DNA from: Aeromicrobium sp. Root344
Lineage (GTDB): Bacteria; Actinomycetota; Actinomycetes; Propionibacteriales; Nocardioidaceae
Length of the DNA: 64,000 nt
Direction: 5' to 3'
Assembly (NCBI RefSeq): GCF_001425755.1
Contig: NZ_LMDH01000001.1
Coordinates: forward strand, 1,768,335-1,832,334
Shown: positions 8,582 to 19,256 of the stretch, piece after piece
How positions within the stretch are numbered: the first letter of the stretch is position 1
How the letters are laid out: each line of letters starts with the position of its first letter
Notes under the pieces: model-generated
Database searches by the model: none
The model's input: the letters and a program-made list of their open reading frames with translations, nothing else
What the model was told of the DNA's origin: nothing
Position numbers and translations under genes: made by a program

Positions 8582-9861
8582 CTAGGTGCGGACCTCTTCG
8601 GTCCCCGGCACCTCTGCCTGCTGTATCTCCTCGACCAGGTCGTCAGGTGGTGGCGCCGTCGCGGACGCGTCCTCGGACCCTGCACCACCGCCGACCGACG
8701 TCCGCTTCTTGTTCCAGACGTCGAACGCGACGGCGGCCAGCAGCACGAGGCCCTTGACGACCTGCTGCCAGTCGATCGAGATGCCGCGGAGCGACATGCC
8801 GTTGTTGAGCACACCCATGACGAAGCCACCGATGATGGCGCCCACCACCGTGCCGACGCCACCCGTGACGGCGGCACCACCGATGAACGCCGCGGCGATC
8901 GCGTCGAGCTCGAAGTTGGTGCCGGCCTTGGGGTTGGCTGCGGTGAGGCGTGCCGCGGTGACCATGCCGGCCAGCGCGGCGAGCAGTCCCATGTTGGTCA
9001 TCACGAGGAAGTCGACGCGGCGCGTGCGTACGCCCGACATCGTGGCCGCGTCGACGTTGCCGCCGATCGCGTAGATGTGCCGGCCGACCACGGTGCGCTC
9101 CATGACGAAGCTGTAGATGCCGATCAGGACGAACAGGATCAGGCCGACGACGGGCAGGCCGCGGTACTGCGCGAGGACGTACGAGAAGCCGAAGATCGCC
9201 GCGACGATCACGATCAGCTTGGCGTAGAACAGCGGCAGGGGCAGGACCTCGAAGTTGTAGCGGAGTGCCGACGAGCGCTTGCGGAACTCGAGGAACACGA
9301 GGAACGCGGCGAGCAGGAACGCGATCACGAGCGTCAGGTTGGCCAGCCCGGTGTCGGGCCCGACCTCGGGCAGGAACCCGTTGCCCATCGACTCGAAGCC
9401 GCCCGGCAGGTTGCCGACCGTCGCGCCGTCGAGCACGACGAGCGTCAGGCCGCGGAACAGCAGCATGCTCGCGAGCGTGACGATGAAGGCGGGGATGCCG
9501 ACGTACGCGACCCAGAACCCGTGCCACGCGCCGATCGCCGCGCCGAGCAGCAGGCACAGGATCACCGCGATGGGCCAGGGCATGTCCCACTTGGTCATCA
9601 TGATCGCCGCCACGGCGCCGACGAATGCGGCGACAGAGCCGACCGACAGGTCGATGTGGCGGGCGATGATGACCATGACCATGCCGATCGCGAGGATCAG
9701 GATCGCCGCGTTCTGGGTCAGCAGGTTGGTGACGTTGAGCGGCTTGAGCAGCACGCCGTCGGTCCAGATCTGGAACAGCACGACGATCGTCACCAGGGCG
9801 ATGACCATGCCGTACTGCCTCACATTGCCTCGCAACAGGCCTTTCATGGTGCTTGCGGTGC

Positions 9862-9865
<4 letters not shown>
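8582..9865 (-). CDS. mmsB: Sugar ABC transporter permease (MmsB/XylH type)
   Basis: The integral-membrane subunit of a monosaccharide importer of the ribose/xylose class. The 427 residues form about ten hydrophobic segments, with the family motif [17 protein letters not shown] near residue 70 and NNGMSLRGI near the C-terminus. The C-terminus has an acidic, Pro/Ala-rich tail. Its ATG overlaps the stop of the ATPase gene (ATGA), giving one operon with mmsA, the binding protein and araB. The length fits the MmsB/GguB subgroup rather than the shorter RbsC subgroup. Confidence 0.92.
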
Positions 9866-11406
<1,541 letters not shown>

Positions 11407-11446
11407 GGTGCGGTTGTCCTGTCGGTCCGGTGGGGGATGGCGCTGC

Positions 11447-11475
11447 GGGGCGCCCCTACGCAGAAGGGGCGCCCC
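11447..11475 (-). terminator. Intra-operon hairpin after the sugar-binding-protein gene
   Basis: Perfect 11-bp arms (GGGGCGCCCCT at 11447-11457 and its complement at 11465-11475) with a 7-base loop, seven bases past the binding-protein stop and 41 before the ATPase start. It is probably an attenuator or mRNA 3'-end stabiliser that raises binding protein over membrane subunits, a common arrangement in ABC importers. Confidence 0.7.
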
Positions 11476-11481
11476 ACAGTC

Positions 11482-12558
11482 TCACTTGAGGTCGGCGTCC
11501 GTGTAGTAGCCGGAGTCGACCAGGACCTTCTGGACGCTGTCCTTGGTGACGGGCACCGGGTCCAGGAGGAACGACGGGACGACCTTCTTGCCGTTGTCGT
11601 ACGTCGTCGTGTCGTTGACCTCGGGCTTCTTGTCAGCACCGATCGCCTTGATCATCGCGACCGTGACCTTGGCCAGCTCGCGCGTGTCCTTGAAGATCGT
11701 CGAGTACTGCTCGCCCTGCAGGATCGACTTGACCGACTGCACCTCGGCGTCCTGGCCGGTCACGACGGGCAGCGGCTTGCCGCTTCCGCTGTAGCCGTTG
11801 GCCTTGAGCGCCGCGATGATGCCGAGCGACAGTCCGTCGTACGGCGAGAGGACGCCGTCGACCGTCTCGCTGCTGTAGCTCTTGGTCAGGATGTCCTCCA
11901 TGCGCTTCTGCGCCGTGGCGGGGTCCCACCGCAGGATCGCGGCCTGCTTGAAGCCGGTCTGGCCCGAGACGACCTTCATGTCGCCGGAGTCGATCATGGG
12001 CTGCAGGACCTTCATCGCACCGTTCCAGAAGAACGTCGCGTTGTTGTCGTCCGGCGAGCCGGCGAACAGCTCGACGTTGTAGGGCGCCTTGCCCTTGGCC
12101 TTGAGGCCGTCGACCAGGGACTGTGCCTGGAGCGTGCCGACCTTCTCGTTGTCGAACGTCGTGTAGTAGTCGACGGCCTCCGAGTCACGGATCAGGCGGT
12201 CGTACGCGATGATCGGGATGTCGCTGTCCTCGGCCTTCTGCAGCGTGTCGCCGAGCGCCGTGCCGTCGATCGCCGCGATGACGAGCATCTTCTCGCCCTT
12301 GGTGACCATGTTCTCGACCTGGTTGACCTGGGTCGGGATGTCGTCCTCGGCGTACTGGAGGTCGACCTTGTAGCCGGCCGCCTCGAGCTGCTTCTTGATG
12401 TTGTTGCCGTCGGCGATCCAGCGCTCCGACGACTTGGTCGGCATCGCGACGCCGATGGTGCCCTTGTCGCCGCCGCCTCCGCCATCACCGGAGCCGCCGC
12501 ACGCCGTCAGGCTGAGCGCCACTGCGGCGCCCGCGACTGTTGCGAGAATCTTTCGCAC
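11482..12558 (-). CDS. chvE: ChvE-like sugar-binding lipoprotein
   Basis: The extracellular solute receptor of the importer, 358 residues. The lipoprotein signal ends in LTAC, followed by a Gly/Ser linker and a periplasmic-binding-protein type I fold. The sequence follows the multiple-sugar receptor ChvE/GguC-associated family ([46 protein letters not shown]). GTG 12558 is chosen because AAGGAG lies about seven bases upstream and gives a normal signal peptide; an ATG at 12663 overlapping the araB stop would add 35 non-signal residues. ChvE-type receptors bind several aldoses. The araB neighbour favours L-arabinose. Confidence 0.9.
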   Translation of the reverse strand: MRKILATVAGAAVALSLTACGGSGDGGGGGDKGTIGVAMPTKSSERWIADGNNIKKQLEAAGYKVDLQYAEDDIPTQVNQVENMVTKGEKMLVIAAIDGTALGDTLQKAEDSDIPIIAYDRLIRDSEAVDYYTTFDNEKVGTLQAQSLVDGLKAKGKAPYNVELFAGSPDDNNATFFWNGAMKVLQPMIDSGDMKVVSGQTGFKQAAILRWDPATAQKRMEDILTKSYSSETVDGVLSPYDGLSLGIIAALKANGYSGSGKPLPVVTGQDAEVQSVKSILQGEQYSTIFKDTRELAKVTVAMIKAIGADKKPEVNDTTTYDNGKKVVPSFLLDPVPVTKDSVQKVLVDSGYYTDADLK

Positions 12559-12659
12559 TGATTTTCTCCTTCGTTGCTCGGACTGCAGGGGCTGTCCCTG
12601 TCCGTTTCCTTCATTTCCCTGCGCAGACGTCAAAGCCCCTGCGCGAGTCTGTGGGGTGT

Positions 12660-14339
12660 TCATCGGGCCGCCTCGCGCTTGCGCGCCTTGAGGCGGTGCA
12701 TCACGTCGTCGCCACCGCGACCGAAGTGGTCGTGCAGCGCGCGGTAGTCGGCGTAGATCTCGTCGTAGGCCTGGGCGCGCGCCGGGTCCGGGACGTGGCG
12801 GTCGCGGTCGACCCGGCCCATCGCGTCGGACGCCGCCTGGACGTCGGGGTACGCCCCGGCGGCGACGGCCGCGTGGATCGCGGAGCCGAGTGCGGGACCC
12901 TGCTCGGACCCGATCGTCGACAACGGCAGGTTGAGCACGTCGGCGTAGATCTGCATCAGCAGGGCGTTCTTCTGCAGCCCGCCGGCGATGACGATCTCGC
13001 GCACCGGCACTCCGGCTTCGTCGAACGTCTCGACGATCAGCCTGGTGCCGAACGCCGTGGCCTCCAGCAGGGCGCGATAGACGTCCTCAGGACGCGTCGC
13101 CAGGGTGAGTCCGACGACGAGCCCGGACAGGTCGTGGTCGACCAGCACCGATCTGTTGCCGCTGTGCCAGTCGAGGGCCAGGAGGCCGTGCTCGCCGACG
13201 GCCTGCTGGGCGGCGAGGCGGCTGAGGTGCTCGTGCACCGTCACCCCCGCCTCGTCGGCCGCGCGGGCGACCTCGGCCGGCACCTGCTGCGTCGTGAACC
13301 ACTCGAAGATGTCGCCGACCCCGCTCTGACCGGCCTCGTAGCCCCAGAGGCCGGGGGTGATGCCACCCTCGACGACGCCGCACATGCCGGGGACCTCACG
13401 GAGCACGTCGCTGTTCATGACGTGGCAGGTCGAGGTGCCCATGATCAGCACCATCTGGCCCGGGCCGATCGACTGCGCTGCGGGCGCGGTGACGTGGGCG
13501 TCGACGTTGCCGGCCGCCACCGCGATGCCGGGCGGCAACCCGGTGAGCGCCGCAGCCGCCGCGGTCAGCGAGCCGACGCGTTCGCCGAGCGCCGCCAGCG
13601 GGCGGTCGATCTTGTCGGTGACGAAGTCGGCGAAGCCCGGGTGCAGCTCGGCGAGGAAGTCGCGGCTCGGGTAGGTGCCGTCCTGCAGGATGCCCTTGTA
13701 GCCGGCGCTGCAGGCGTTGCGGGTCAGCGTGCCGCAGAGCTGCCAGACGATCCAGTCGGCAGCCTCGACGAAGTGCGCCGTGCGGGCGTAGACCTCAGGC
13801 GCCTCCTCGAGCAGCTGCAGTCCCTTGGCGAACTCCCACTCCGACGAGATCAGTCCGCCGTATCGGGCGAGCCAGACCTCGGAACGCTTGCGCGCCAGCT
13901 CGTTGAGCCGGTCGGCCTGGCCCTGTGCGGCGTGATGACGCCACAGCTTGACGTACGCATGGGGCTCGCCGGCCAGCCCGGGCACCTCGGAGAGCGGGGT
14001 GCCGTCCGCGGTGGTGGGCACCATGGTGCAGGCCGTGAAGTCCGTGGCGATGCCGATGACGGACGAGGCGTCGATGCCGGCCTGCTCCAGCGCGCGGGGC
14101 ACGGCGACCTCGAGGACCTCGAGGTAGTCGGCCGCCACCTGCAGCGCCCAGTCGTGACCCAGCGGCGTGCCATCGGGCAGCTCACGGTCGAGCACGCCGT
14201 GCGCGTACGGGTGGACCGAGGAGCCCAGCTCCTGGCCGTCCGCGACCCGGACGACGAGGGCGCGGCCGGACTGCGTGCCGAAGTCGACGCCGATGACGAC
14301 GGGACCTGTCGTGCCGGAAACGGGCATGCGCTGGCTCAA
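12660..14339 (-). CDS. araB: L-ribulokinase
   Basis: A FGGY-family carbohydrate kinase that phosphorylates L-ribulose in L-arabinose catabolism. The 559 residues start with the ATP-binding phosphate loop [14 protein letters not shown] (ribulokinase-specific TQSGR), with [23 protein letters not shown] and the C-terminal [16 protein letters not shown]. The start is placed at TTG 14339 because GGAGGAGG lies five bases upstream; an ATG at 14327 is possible, and the ATGs further upstream lie inside the LacI operator. araA and araD are absent from the window, so the pathway must be completed elsewhere. Confidence 0.93.
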   Translation of the reverse strand: MSQRMPVSGTTGPVVIGVDFGTQSGRALVVRVADGQELGSSVHPYAHGVLDRELPDGTPLGHDWALQVAADYLEVLEVAVPRALEQAGIDASSVIGIATDFTACTMVPTTADGTPLSEVPGLAGEPHAYVKLWRHHAAQGQADRLNELARKRSEVWLARYGGLISSEWEFAKGLQLLEEAPEVYARTAHFVEAADWIVWQLCGTLTRNACSAGYKGILQDGTYPSRDFLAELHPGFADFVTDKIDRPLAALGERVGSLTAAAAALTGLPPGIAVAAGNVDAHVTAPAAQSIGPGQMVLIMGTSTCHVMNSDVLREVPGMCGVVEGGITPGLWGYEAGQSGVGDIFEWFTTQQVPAEVARAADEAGVTVHEHLSRLAAQQAVGEHGLLALDWHSGNRSVLVDHDLSGLVVGLTLATRPEDVYRALLEATAFGTRLIVETFDEAGVPVREIVIAGGLQKNALLMQIYADVLNLPLSTIGSEQGPALGSAIHAAVAAGAYPDVQAASDAMGRVDRDRHVPDPARAQAYDEIYADYRALHDHFGRGGDDVMHRLKARKREAAR

Positions 14340-14360
14340 CAGGCCCTCCTCCAAAGGCTT

Positions 14361-14390
14361 GATGTGAGCGCTCATGTGAACGCTCACATC
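14361..14390 (-). promoter_or_regulatory. Twin overlapping LacI-family operators before araB
   Basis: TGTGAGCGCTCATG (14363-14376) and ATGTGAACGCTCACAT (14374-14389) are two half-overlapping LacI-type palindromes centred 12 bp apart. The outer bases also form a perfect 10-bp inverted repeat (14361-14370/14381-14390). They sit 22 bp before the araB start, so the adjacent LacI protein probably blocks initiation here. Confidence 0.85.
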
Positions 14391-14481
14391 ACCGTAGTGT
14401 GCTGTGGATCACAAGGCACGTCAACCCCTCAGAGGGACCGATCTGAGATTTTCCTGAGTGACATCCTGTGCCGTTGCGGCG

Positions 14482-15510
14482 TCAGCGCTGGGCGGGCGGA
14501 GCGGTGGACTCGCGGACCACCAGCGTCGTCGGCACGAGGTCGACTGCGGGCTCGTTCTCGCCGTCGAGGACTCGGGAGAGCACCTCCATGACCCGCTGCC
14601 CGAGCGCGGGGAAGTCCTGCCGCATCGTGGTCAGCGGCGGCAGGAAGTAGCCCGCCTCGGGCAGGTCGTCGAAGCCGACGACGCTGACGTCCTCGGGGAC
14701 GCGGCGCCCGGTCTCGCGCAGCGCGCGCAGCAGACCCAGGGCCATCTGGTCGTTGCCGACGAAGATCGCCGTGACGTCACGTTCGCGGGCCAGCGACAAG
14801 CCGGTGCGGTAGCCGCTCGCCGCACTCCAGTCACCGCCCCAGCGCAGCGGGGGGATGCGGCGCTTCTGGCTCTCCAGCTCGGCGCGCCAGCCGTCGCGGC
14901 GGGCATGCGCCTCGGCCCAGCCGTTGGGGCCGGACAGGTGGATCACGGTCTCGTGGCCCAGCTCCAACAGGTGCCGTGTCGCCAGCCGGCCACCCTCGAA
15001 GTTGTCGAAGCCGGCAGTCAGCGGCGTACGGGACATGTCGCCCTCGACGACGACCGTGGGGATGTCGAGGTCGAGGGAGTGCGCCTCTCGCAGGATCGTC
15101 TCGTGCGGCACGATGACGACCATCGCCTCGACGACCCGTTCCTGCAGGTCGGTCACCGCGGCGCGGAACGCCTCGCGCGACATCGACTCGACGTTGACCG
15201 TGGCGAGCCGGTACTCGGACTCGCGCGCCGCCGCTTCGAGCGCCAGCAGGACGTTGGCCGGTCCGAACTGCTCGGTGCCCCACGTGACGACGCCGACGGT
15301 GCGCGAGCGGCTGGAAGCCAGCAGCCGGGCGGCGAGGTTGCGCCGGTAGCGCAGCTCCTCGGCTGCCTGGAGAACCCGGTCGCGGGTCTCCGGGCGTACG
15401 CCGGGCATGCCGTTGATGACCCTGGAGACGGTCTGGTGCGAGACCCCGGCACGTTGCGCGACGTCCGCCATGCGCGGCACCCGTGGGCCGTCATGGGACG
15501 TCGGGGTCAT
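14482..15510 (-). CDS. LacI-family repressor of the sugar operon
   Basis: A 342-residue protein. The LacI HTH and hinge occupy residues 13-68 (MADVAQRAGVSHQTVSRVINGMPGVRPETRDRVLQAA, read as two helices plus hinge). The periplasmic-binding-protein-like effector domain (70-335) has the usual VVVEGD, FVGNDQMALG and VSVVGFDD landmarks. It is immediately upstream of the twin operators and araB on the same strand, so it is the probable local repressor, released by the imported sugar. A TAGCAT box (15517-15522) six bases before the ATG indicates a leaderless message. Confidence 0.93.
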   Translation of the reverse strand: MTPTSHDGPRVPRMADVAQRAGVSHQTVSRVINGMPGVRPETRDRVLQAAEELRYRRNLAARLLASSRSRTVGVVTWGTEQFGPANVLLALEAAARESEYRLATVNVESMSREAFRAAVTDLQERVVEAMVVIVPHETILREAHSLDLDIPTVVVEGDMSRTPLTAGFDNFEGGRLATRHLLELGHETVIHLSGPNGWAEAHARRDGWRAELESQKRRIPPLRWGGDWSAASGYRTGLSLARERDVTAIFVGNDQMALGLLRALRETGRRVPEDVSVVGFDDLPEAGYFLPPLTTMRQDFPALGQRVMEVLSRVLDGENEPAVDLVPTTLVVRESTAPPAQR

Positions 15511-15708
15511 GCGCAGATGCTAGTCGGTGGCGCGTGGCGAATTTTCCAACTCACGCACAACCGCGTGTTTGGTGCCTAGTCTTGGGACAGGTCAGGTCAT
15601 GGCGACCCGTCCGCCGGTTTGGGAGAGCCGTCGGGCCGACCGATGGGCTGGGAGTCCCGTCGGAGCGTGGTCGCCACGGTCTCGTACTGACCGCACGGAG
15701 GGAGCACC

Positions 15709-17172
15709 GTGAGCACACGCGCGTCTGCGGCCGTGACGCCTGCCGTGCTGCCGTCGACGTGGCAGCACATCGCCAACCGGTTCAGCTTCGGGGTCGACGA
15801 GTCCCTCGCAGCAAGCGTCCGGTCGGCCGGCTCCGCCAACGCGTGGCTGCGCAGTCAGTTCGCCTGGAGCACGATCACGGACACCAGGTCCGCCGAGGTG
15901 ATCTCGTGGTACCCCCGGCTGAAGGACTCCCCGTCCGCTGCGTGGGCCCGGGTCAAGGCCGACGAGCGCTCGGCGTGGGACTACGGCTTCGACTTCGCCT
16001 GCTACTCGATGGCCCGCAAGATCCTGAGCCGGCGGCAGGTGAAGGAGGTCATGGCCGACTTCTGGTCCAACCTGCTCTACATCCCGATGGGCGAGGACCG
16101 GTCGTTCCCGTGGCGCTACTCGTACGACAGCGTGATCCGGTCGCGGGCGCTCACCACGTACCGGAGCCTCCTGCGCGGGACGATCGTGCACCCGGCGATG
16201 TCGGGCTGGCTCAACAACAGCTCCAACACCCGGTCCGGCATCAACGAGAACCTCGGGCGTGAGCTCCTCGAGCTCTACACCGTGGGCCGGCCGTCGGGCT
16301 ACGACGAGGACGACGTCAAGAACTCCGCCCGCCTGCTGACGGGATTCTCGGTGCGGGTGTTCGACGACTTCGCGGCGTCGTACTCCAGGGCCGACCACTA
16401 TCGGGGCCGCGTACGGATCCTCGGGTTCACGCATGCCAACTCCTCGTCGGACGGGCGCCCCGCGGTCAATGCGTACCTCGACTACCTGGCTCGCCACCCG
16501 GCGACCGCCAAGCGGATCGCCCGCCGGCTCTGTGTGCGGTTCGTGTCGGACACCCCGTCGAGCAGCCTCGTCAACGCCGTCGCGAAGACATACCTCTCGT
16601 CGGACACCGACATCCGCGCCACGCTCTGGACGATCGCCAGGCATCCGGAGTTCCTCGCCGCCCAGCGCAAGAAGGTGCGCACACCCGTCGAGGACGTCGT
16701 CAACGTGGCCCGCGTCCTGGGCATGGCACCCACCGGCTCGTCGAGTGGCGAGTCGTTCGCGCAGAAGATCATCTGGATGTGCAACAACATGGGCCAGAAC
16801 CCCTACACCTGGCCACGGCCGGACGGGTTCCCCGAGACGTCGTCGACCTGGACCTCGCCGGCGCGCGTGCTGCGCTCATGGGACATGCACTACAACCTCG
16901 CCGGCAACTGGTGGGGCTCGCAGGAGGTCACGCTGCCGGCCAGGGCCGACCAGCTGCCGACGCAGTGGCCGTGCACGCTCGGGCAGCTCGTCGACCACCA
17001 GTCGCGGATGCTGCTCGGTCGTGCGGCGTCCGGCCAGCTGCGCGCCGCCGTCGCGTCGGCGCTCAACCTGCCCGAGACGTACGCCGTGACGTCGGCGGCC
17101 AAGGTGACCGACTGGGGCTGGGTCGTCATCCGCGGCGCGGTGCTCAACACGCCGGAAGGAATGCTGCGATGA
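15709..17172 (+). CDS. DUF1800 family protein
   Basis: A 487-residue DUF1800 protein (LPSTWQHIANRFSFGVDESL; the ENLGRELLELYTVG core; the DVVNVARVLGMAP and WPRPDGFPETSSTW regions). The family has no settled biochemical function but is almost always paired with a DUF1501 protein, as here (ATGA overlap). There is no clear signal peptide, so the protein may be co-exported with its Tat-targeted partner (inference). The GTG start at 15709 follows GGAGGGAG. A TAGTCT box at 15577-15582 would leave a leader of roughly 120 bases. Confidence 0.9.
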   Translation: MSTRASAAVTPAVLPSTWQHIANRFSFGVDESLAASVRSAGSANAWLRSQFAWSTITDTRSAEVISWYPRLKDSPSAAWARVKADERSAWDYGFDFACYSMARKILSRRQVKEVMADFWSNLLYIPMGEDRSFPWRYSYDSVIRSRALTTYRSLLRGTIVHPAMSGWLNNSSNTRSGINENLGRELLELYTVGRPSGYDEDDVKNSARLLTGFSVRVFDDFAASYSRADHYRGRVRILGFTHANSSSDGRPAVNAYLDYLARHPATAKRIARRLCVRFVSDTPSSSLVNAVAKTYLSSDTDIRATLWTIARHPEFLAAQRKKVRTPVEDVVNVARVLGMAPTGSSSGESFAQKIIWMCNNMGQNPYTWPRPDGFPETSSTWTSPARVLRSWDMHYNLAGNWWGSQEVTLPARADQLPTQWPCTLGQLVDHQSRMLLGRAASGQLRAAVASALNLPETYAVTSAAKVTDWGWVVIRGAVLNTPEGMLR

Positions 17173-18422
17173 ACCCCGTCGACGACTGCGGCTGCGGTGA
17201 CTACGACGTGAGTCGTCGATCGCTGCTCAAGGCCGCCGGGCTGGCATCGATGGCCGGGGTGGCGACGTCGATGTTCGGCGACGTGCTCACCTCGACGGTC
17301 TTCGGTGCGTCCGACGCCAACGTGCTGGTGGTGATCTCGTTGCGTGGCGGCGCCGACGGGCTGTCGATGATGGTGCCGCACGCCGAGGAGGCCTACTACA
17401 CCGCGCGCCCGACGACGGCGATCGCCAAGAACGCCCTGCTCCACGCCGACTCGACGTTCGGCCTGCATCCCTCGTTCGCCCCACTTGGTCCGATGTGGCT
17501 GCTGGGACAGGTCGCCGGCATCCACGCCGTGGGTCTGCCCGCCCCCAACCGCAGTCACTTCGAGGCGATGGAGACCCTCGAGGACGCCGATCCCGGCAGC
17601 TCTGCTCGCATCGGGTGGATCAATCGGATGGTGTCGGGCCTCGCCGAGTCGCCCGACGTGTTCGACGCGATGCAGATCGGCGACACCATCACTCCGACGT
17701 CGCTCGTCGGGCCGGCGCCGACGATCGCGACCGAGGCCTTCTCGGACCTGGCGATGCCGTTCTCGAAGGATCCCGTGATGAGGCAACGGGTCTCGGACAG
17801 TCTGCACGCGCAGTACGCCGCCCAGGGCGGACTGATCGGCGAGGCCGGGCTCGGTGCGATCACCCTGGCAGGTCGAGCGGTCGCGATCTCGGGCTCGGTC
17901 AACGCCGGCCCGCTCGCGGGGGTGCTCTACCCGAAGTACTCCGAGCTCGGCGCGGCGCTCTCGTCGACGGCCGGCTTGATCCGCGCCAACGTCGGGGTCA
18001 AGGCGGTCGCCGTGGACGCGGGCGGCTGGGACCACCACGTCGACCTCGGCTACCGGGTCAACGACACGGTCAAGGACCTGGCGCTGTGCCTCGCGGCGTT
18101 CTTCCTCGACCTCGGGCTGGATGCCGGCCGCGTCACGGTCGTCACCCTCAGTGAGTTCGGCCGGCGGCTCAAGGAGAACGGGTCGCACGGCGTCGACCAC
18201 GGCTACGGCAACGCGGTGTTCGCGCTCGGCGCGGGAGTGAACGGTGGCTTCTACTCCCGCTGGCCGGGCCTCTCGGCCGGCACACAGGTCGACGGGGACC
18301 TCGCCGTCACGACCGACTACCGCAGCGTCCTGACCGAGATCCTGAGAGCCAGGTTCCCGGCCCTCGACACCAGCAAGGTGTTCCCGGGCATCTCGTACGC
18401 GCCGTTGGGCTTCATGCGCTGA
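17169..18422 (+). CDS. DUF1501 family protein with Tat signal
   Basis: A 417-residue DUF1501 protein. The N-terminus carries a twin-arginine motif (SRRSLLKAAG) followed by a hydrophobic stretch ending near AFGAS, so a folded, probably metal-binding protein is exported. The core shows VVISLRGGADGLSMMVPH, the sulfatase/alkaline-phosphatase-like family opening, together with AGGWDHHVDLG and VTLSEFGRRLKENGSHGVDHGYG. Its ATG overlaps the DUF1800 stop, so the two form a coupled operon. Function of the pair is unknown. Membership in the alkaline phosphatase superfamily suggests hydrolysis of a phosphate or sulfate ester (inference). Confidence 0.92.
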   Translation: MNPVDDCGCGDYDVSRRSLLKAAGLASMAGVATSMFGDVLTSTVFGASDANVLVVISLRGGADGLSMMVPHAEEAYYTARPTTAIAKNALLHADSTFGLHPSFAPLGPMWLLGQVAGIHAVGLPAPNRSHFEAMETLEDADPGSSARIGWINRMVSGLAESPDVFDAMQIGDTITPTSLVGPAPTIATEAFSDLAMPFSKDPVMRQRVSDSLHAQYAAQGGLIGEAGLGAITLAGRAVAISGSVNAGPLAGVLYPKYSELGAALSSTAGLIRANVGVKAVAVDAGGWDHHVDLGYRVNDTVKDLALCLAAFFLDLGLDAGRVTVVTLSEFGRRLKENGSHGVDHGYGNAVFALGAGVNGGFYSRWPGLSAGTQVDGDLAVTTDYRSVLTEILRARFPALDTSKVFPGISYAPLGFMR

Positions 18423-18423
18423 C

Positions 18424-19146
18424 TCAGCCGGCGCCGCCCATCAGCTGGTCCTGCAACCGGCCGATGCGTCGGACCGCCGCCAGCCAGAGCGCGAAGGCAC
18501 CGAGGAGGATCGACGCGTCGATCGTCTCCATGATCCCCAGCGCCGAGACCGCCCCCGTGTCAATCTCCGTCCCGCCGACGAGCGCGGGGCCGATCTGGTC
18601 GGTGACCCGGGTGATCAGCCACAGGGCCCACCACCAGCCGAGCACGGCGCTGCCACGGAGCTCACGCGGATCGCGGGACATGTCGCGGACGATCTGCAAG
18701 GGGAACCAGAGGTTCACCACCGGGCACACCCAGCTGCCCCAGACCCAGCCCTTGCTGCGGGCCAGGTGGGCCCCGGGGAAGAAGATCTCGTAGTTGGTCC
18801 GGACCTTGTAGAGCCACAGGCACGTGACGACGTATGCCGCGATGAGCAGAGGGAACGGGGGAACCGCTGCCAGGTCGTACGGGGTCCAGACGTCGTACGC
18901 GCGGGTCCCGTCGGCCGCTGCCTCGAGGTAGGTGTGCCGAGCCGGCCACGCCAGCCCGGCCTCGATGACCTGGGCAGCCGTGACGAGCGAGGCCATCACG
19001 ATCGCCGCGATCATCAGGCCGTGCGTCGACTCGGGCGGCGGAGGGTAGTAGTACCCGGGTGGCAGTGGCGGCTGCGCAGCGGTCGGCCCGTATCGCGGGA
19101 AGCCCTCAGCCGCTTGCGGATCGCCGGGGTACGGCGGGTAGGACAT
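18424..19146 (-). CDS. DUF4328 family membrane protein
   Basis: A 240-residue protein. The Pro/Tyr-rich cytoplasmic N-terminus (residues 1-38, PPGYYYPPPPE) is followed by about five membrane segments, with the DUF4328 signature FFPGAHLARSKGWVWGSWVCPVVN read across its middle. Pro-rich heads of this kind are common in actinobacterial envelope proteins and often mediate protein contacts. Function is unknown. It ends one base from the convergent DUF1501 stop, so no terminator fits between them. GGGGG a few bases before the ATG is a plausible ribosome site. Confidence 0.87.
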   Translation of the reverse strand: MSYPPYPGDPQAAEGFPRYGPTAAQPPLPPGYYYPPPPESTHGLMIAAIVMASLVTAAQVIEAGLAWPARHTYLEAAADGTRAYDVWTPYDLAAVPPFPLLIAAYVVTCLWLYKVRTNYEIFFPGAHLARSKGWVWGSWVCPVVNLWFPLQIVRDMSRDPRELRGSAVLGWWWALWLITRVTDQIGPALVGGTEIDTGAVSALGIMETIDASILLGAFALWLAAVRRIGRLQDQLMGGAG

Positions 19147-19256
19147 GGTTCCCCCAGATGGTCGCGCGGTCGGCGCAACATAGCACCGGTGCGGGGCCCG
19201 TCGTGGCGGTTCGTGGATCTGCGTCGGCGACCCCCTCGCGGCCCTACGATGACGAC

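Noticed and set aside
12559..12663. Upstream ATG (12663) for the sugar-binding lipoprotein
   Set aside because: It adds 35 charged residues before the signal peptide, whereas GTG 12558 has AAGGAG at good spacing.
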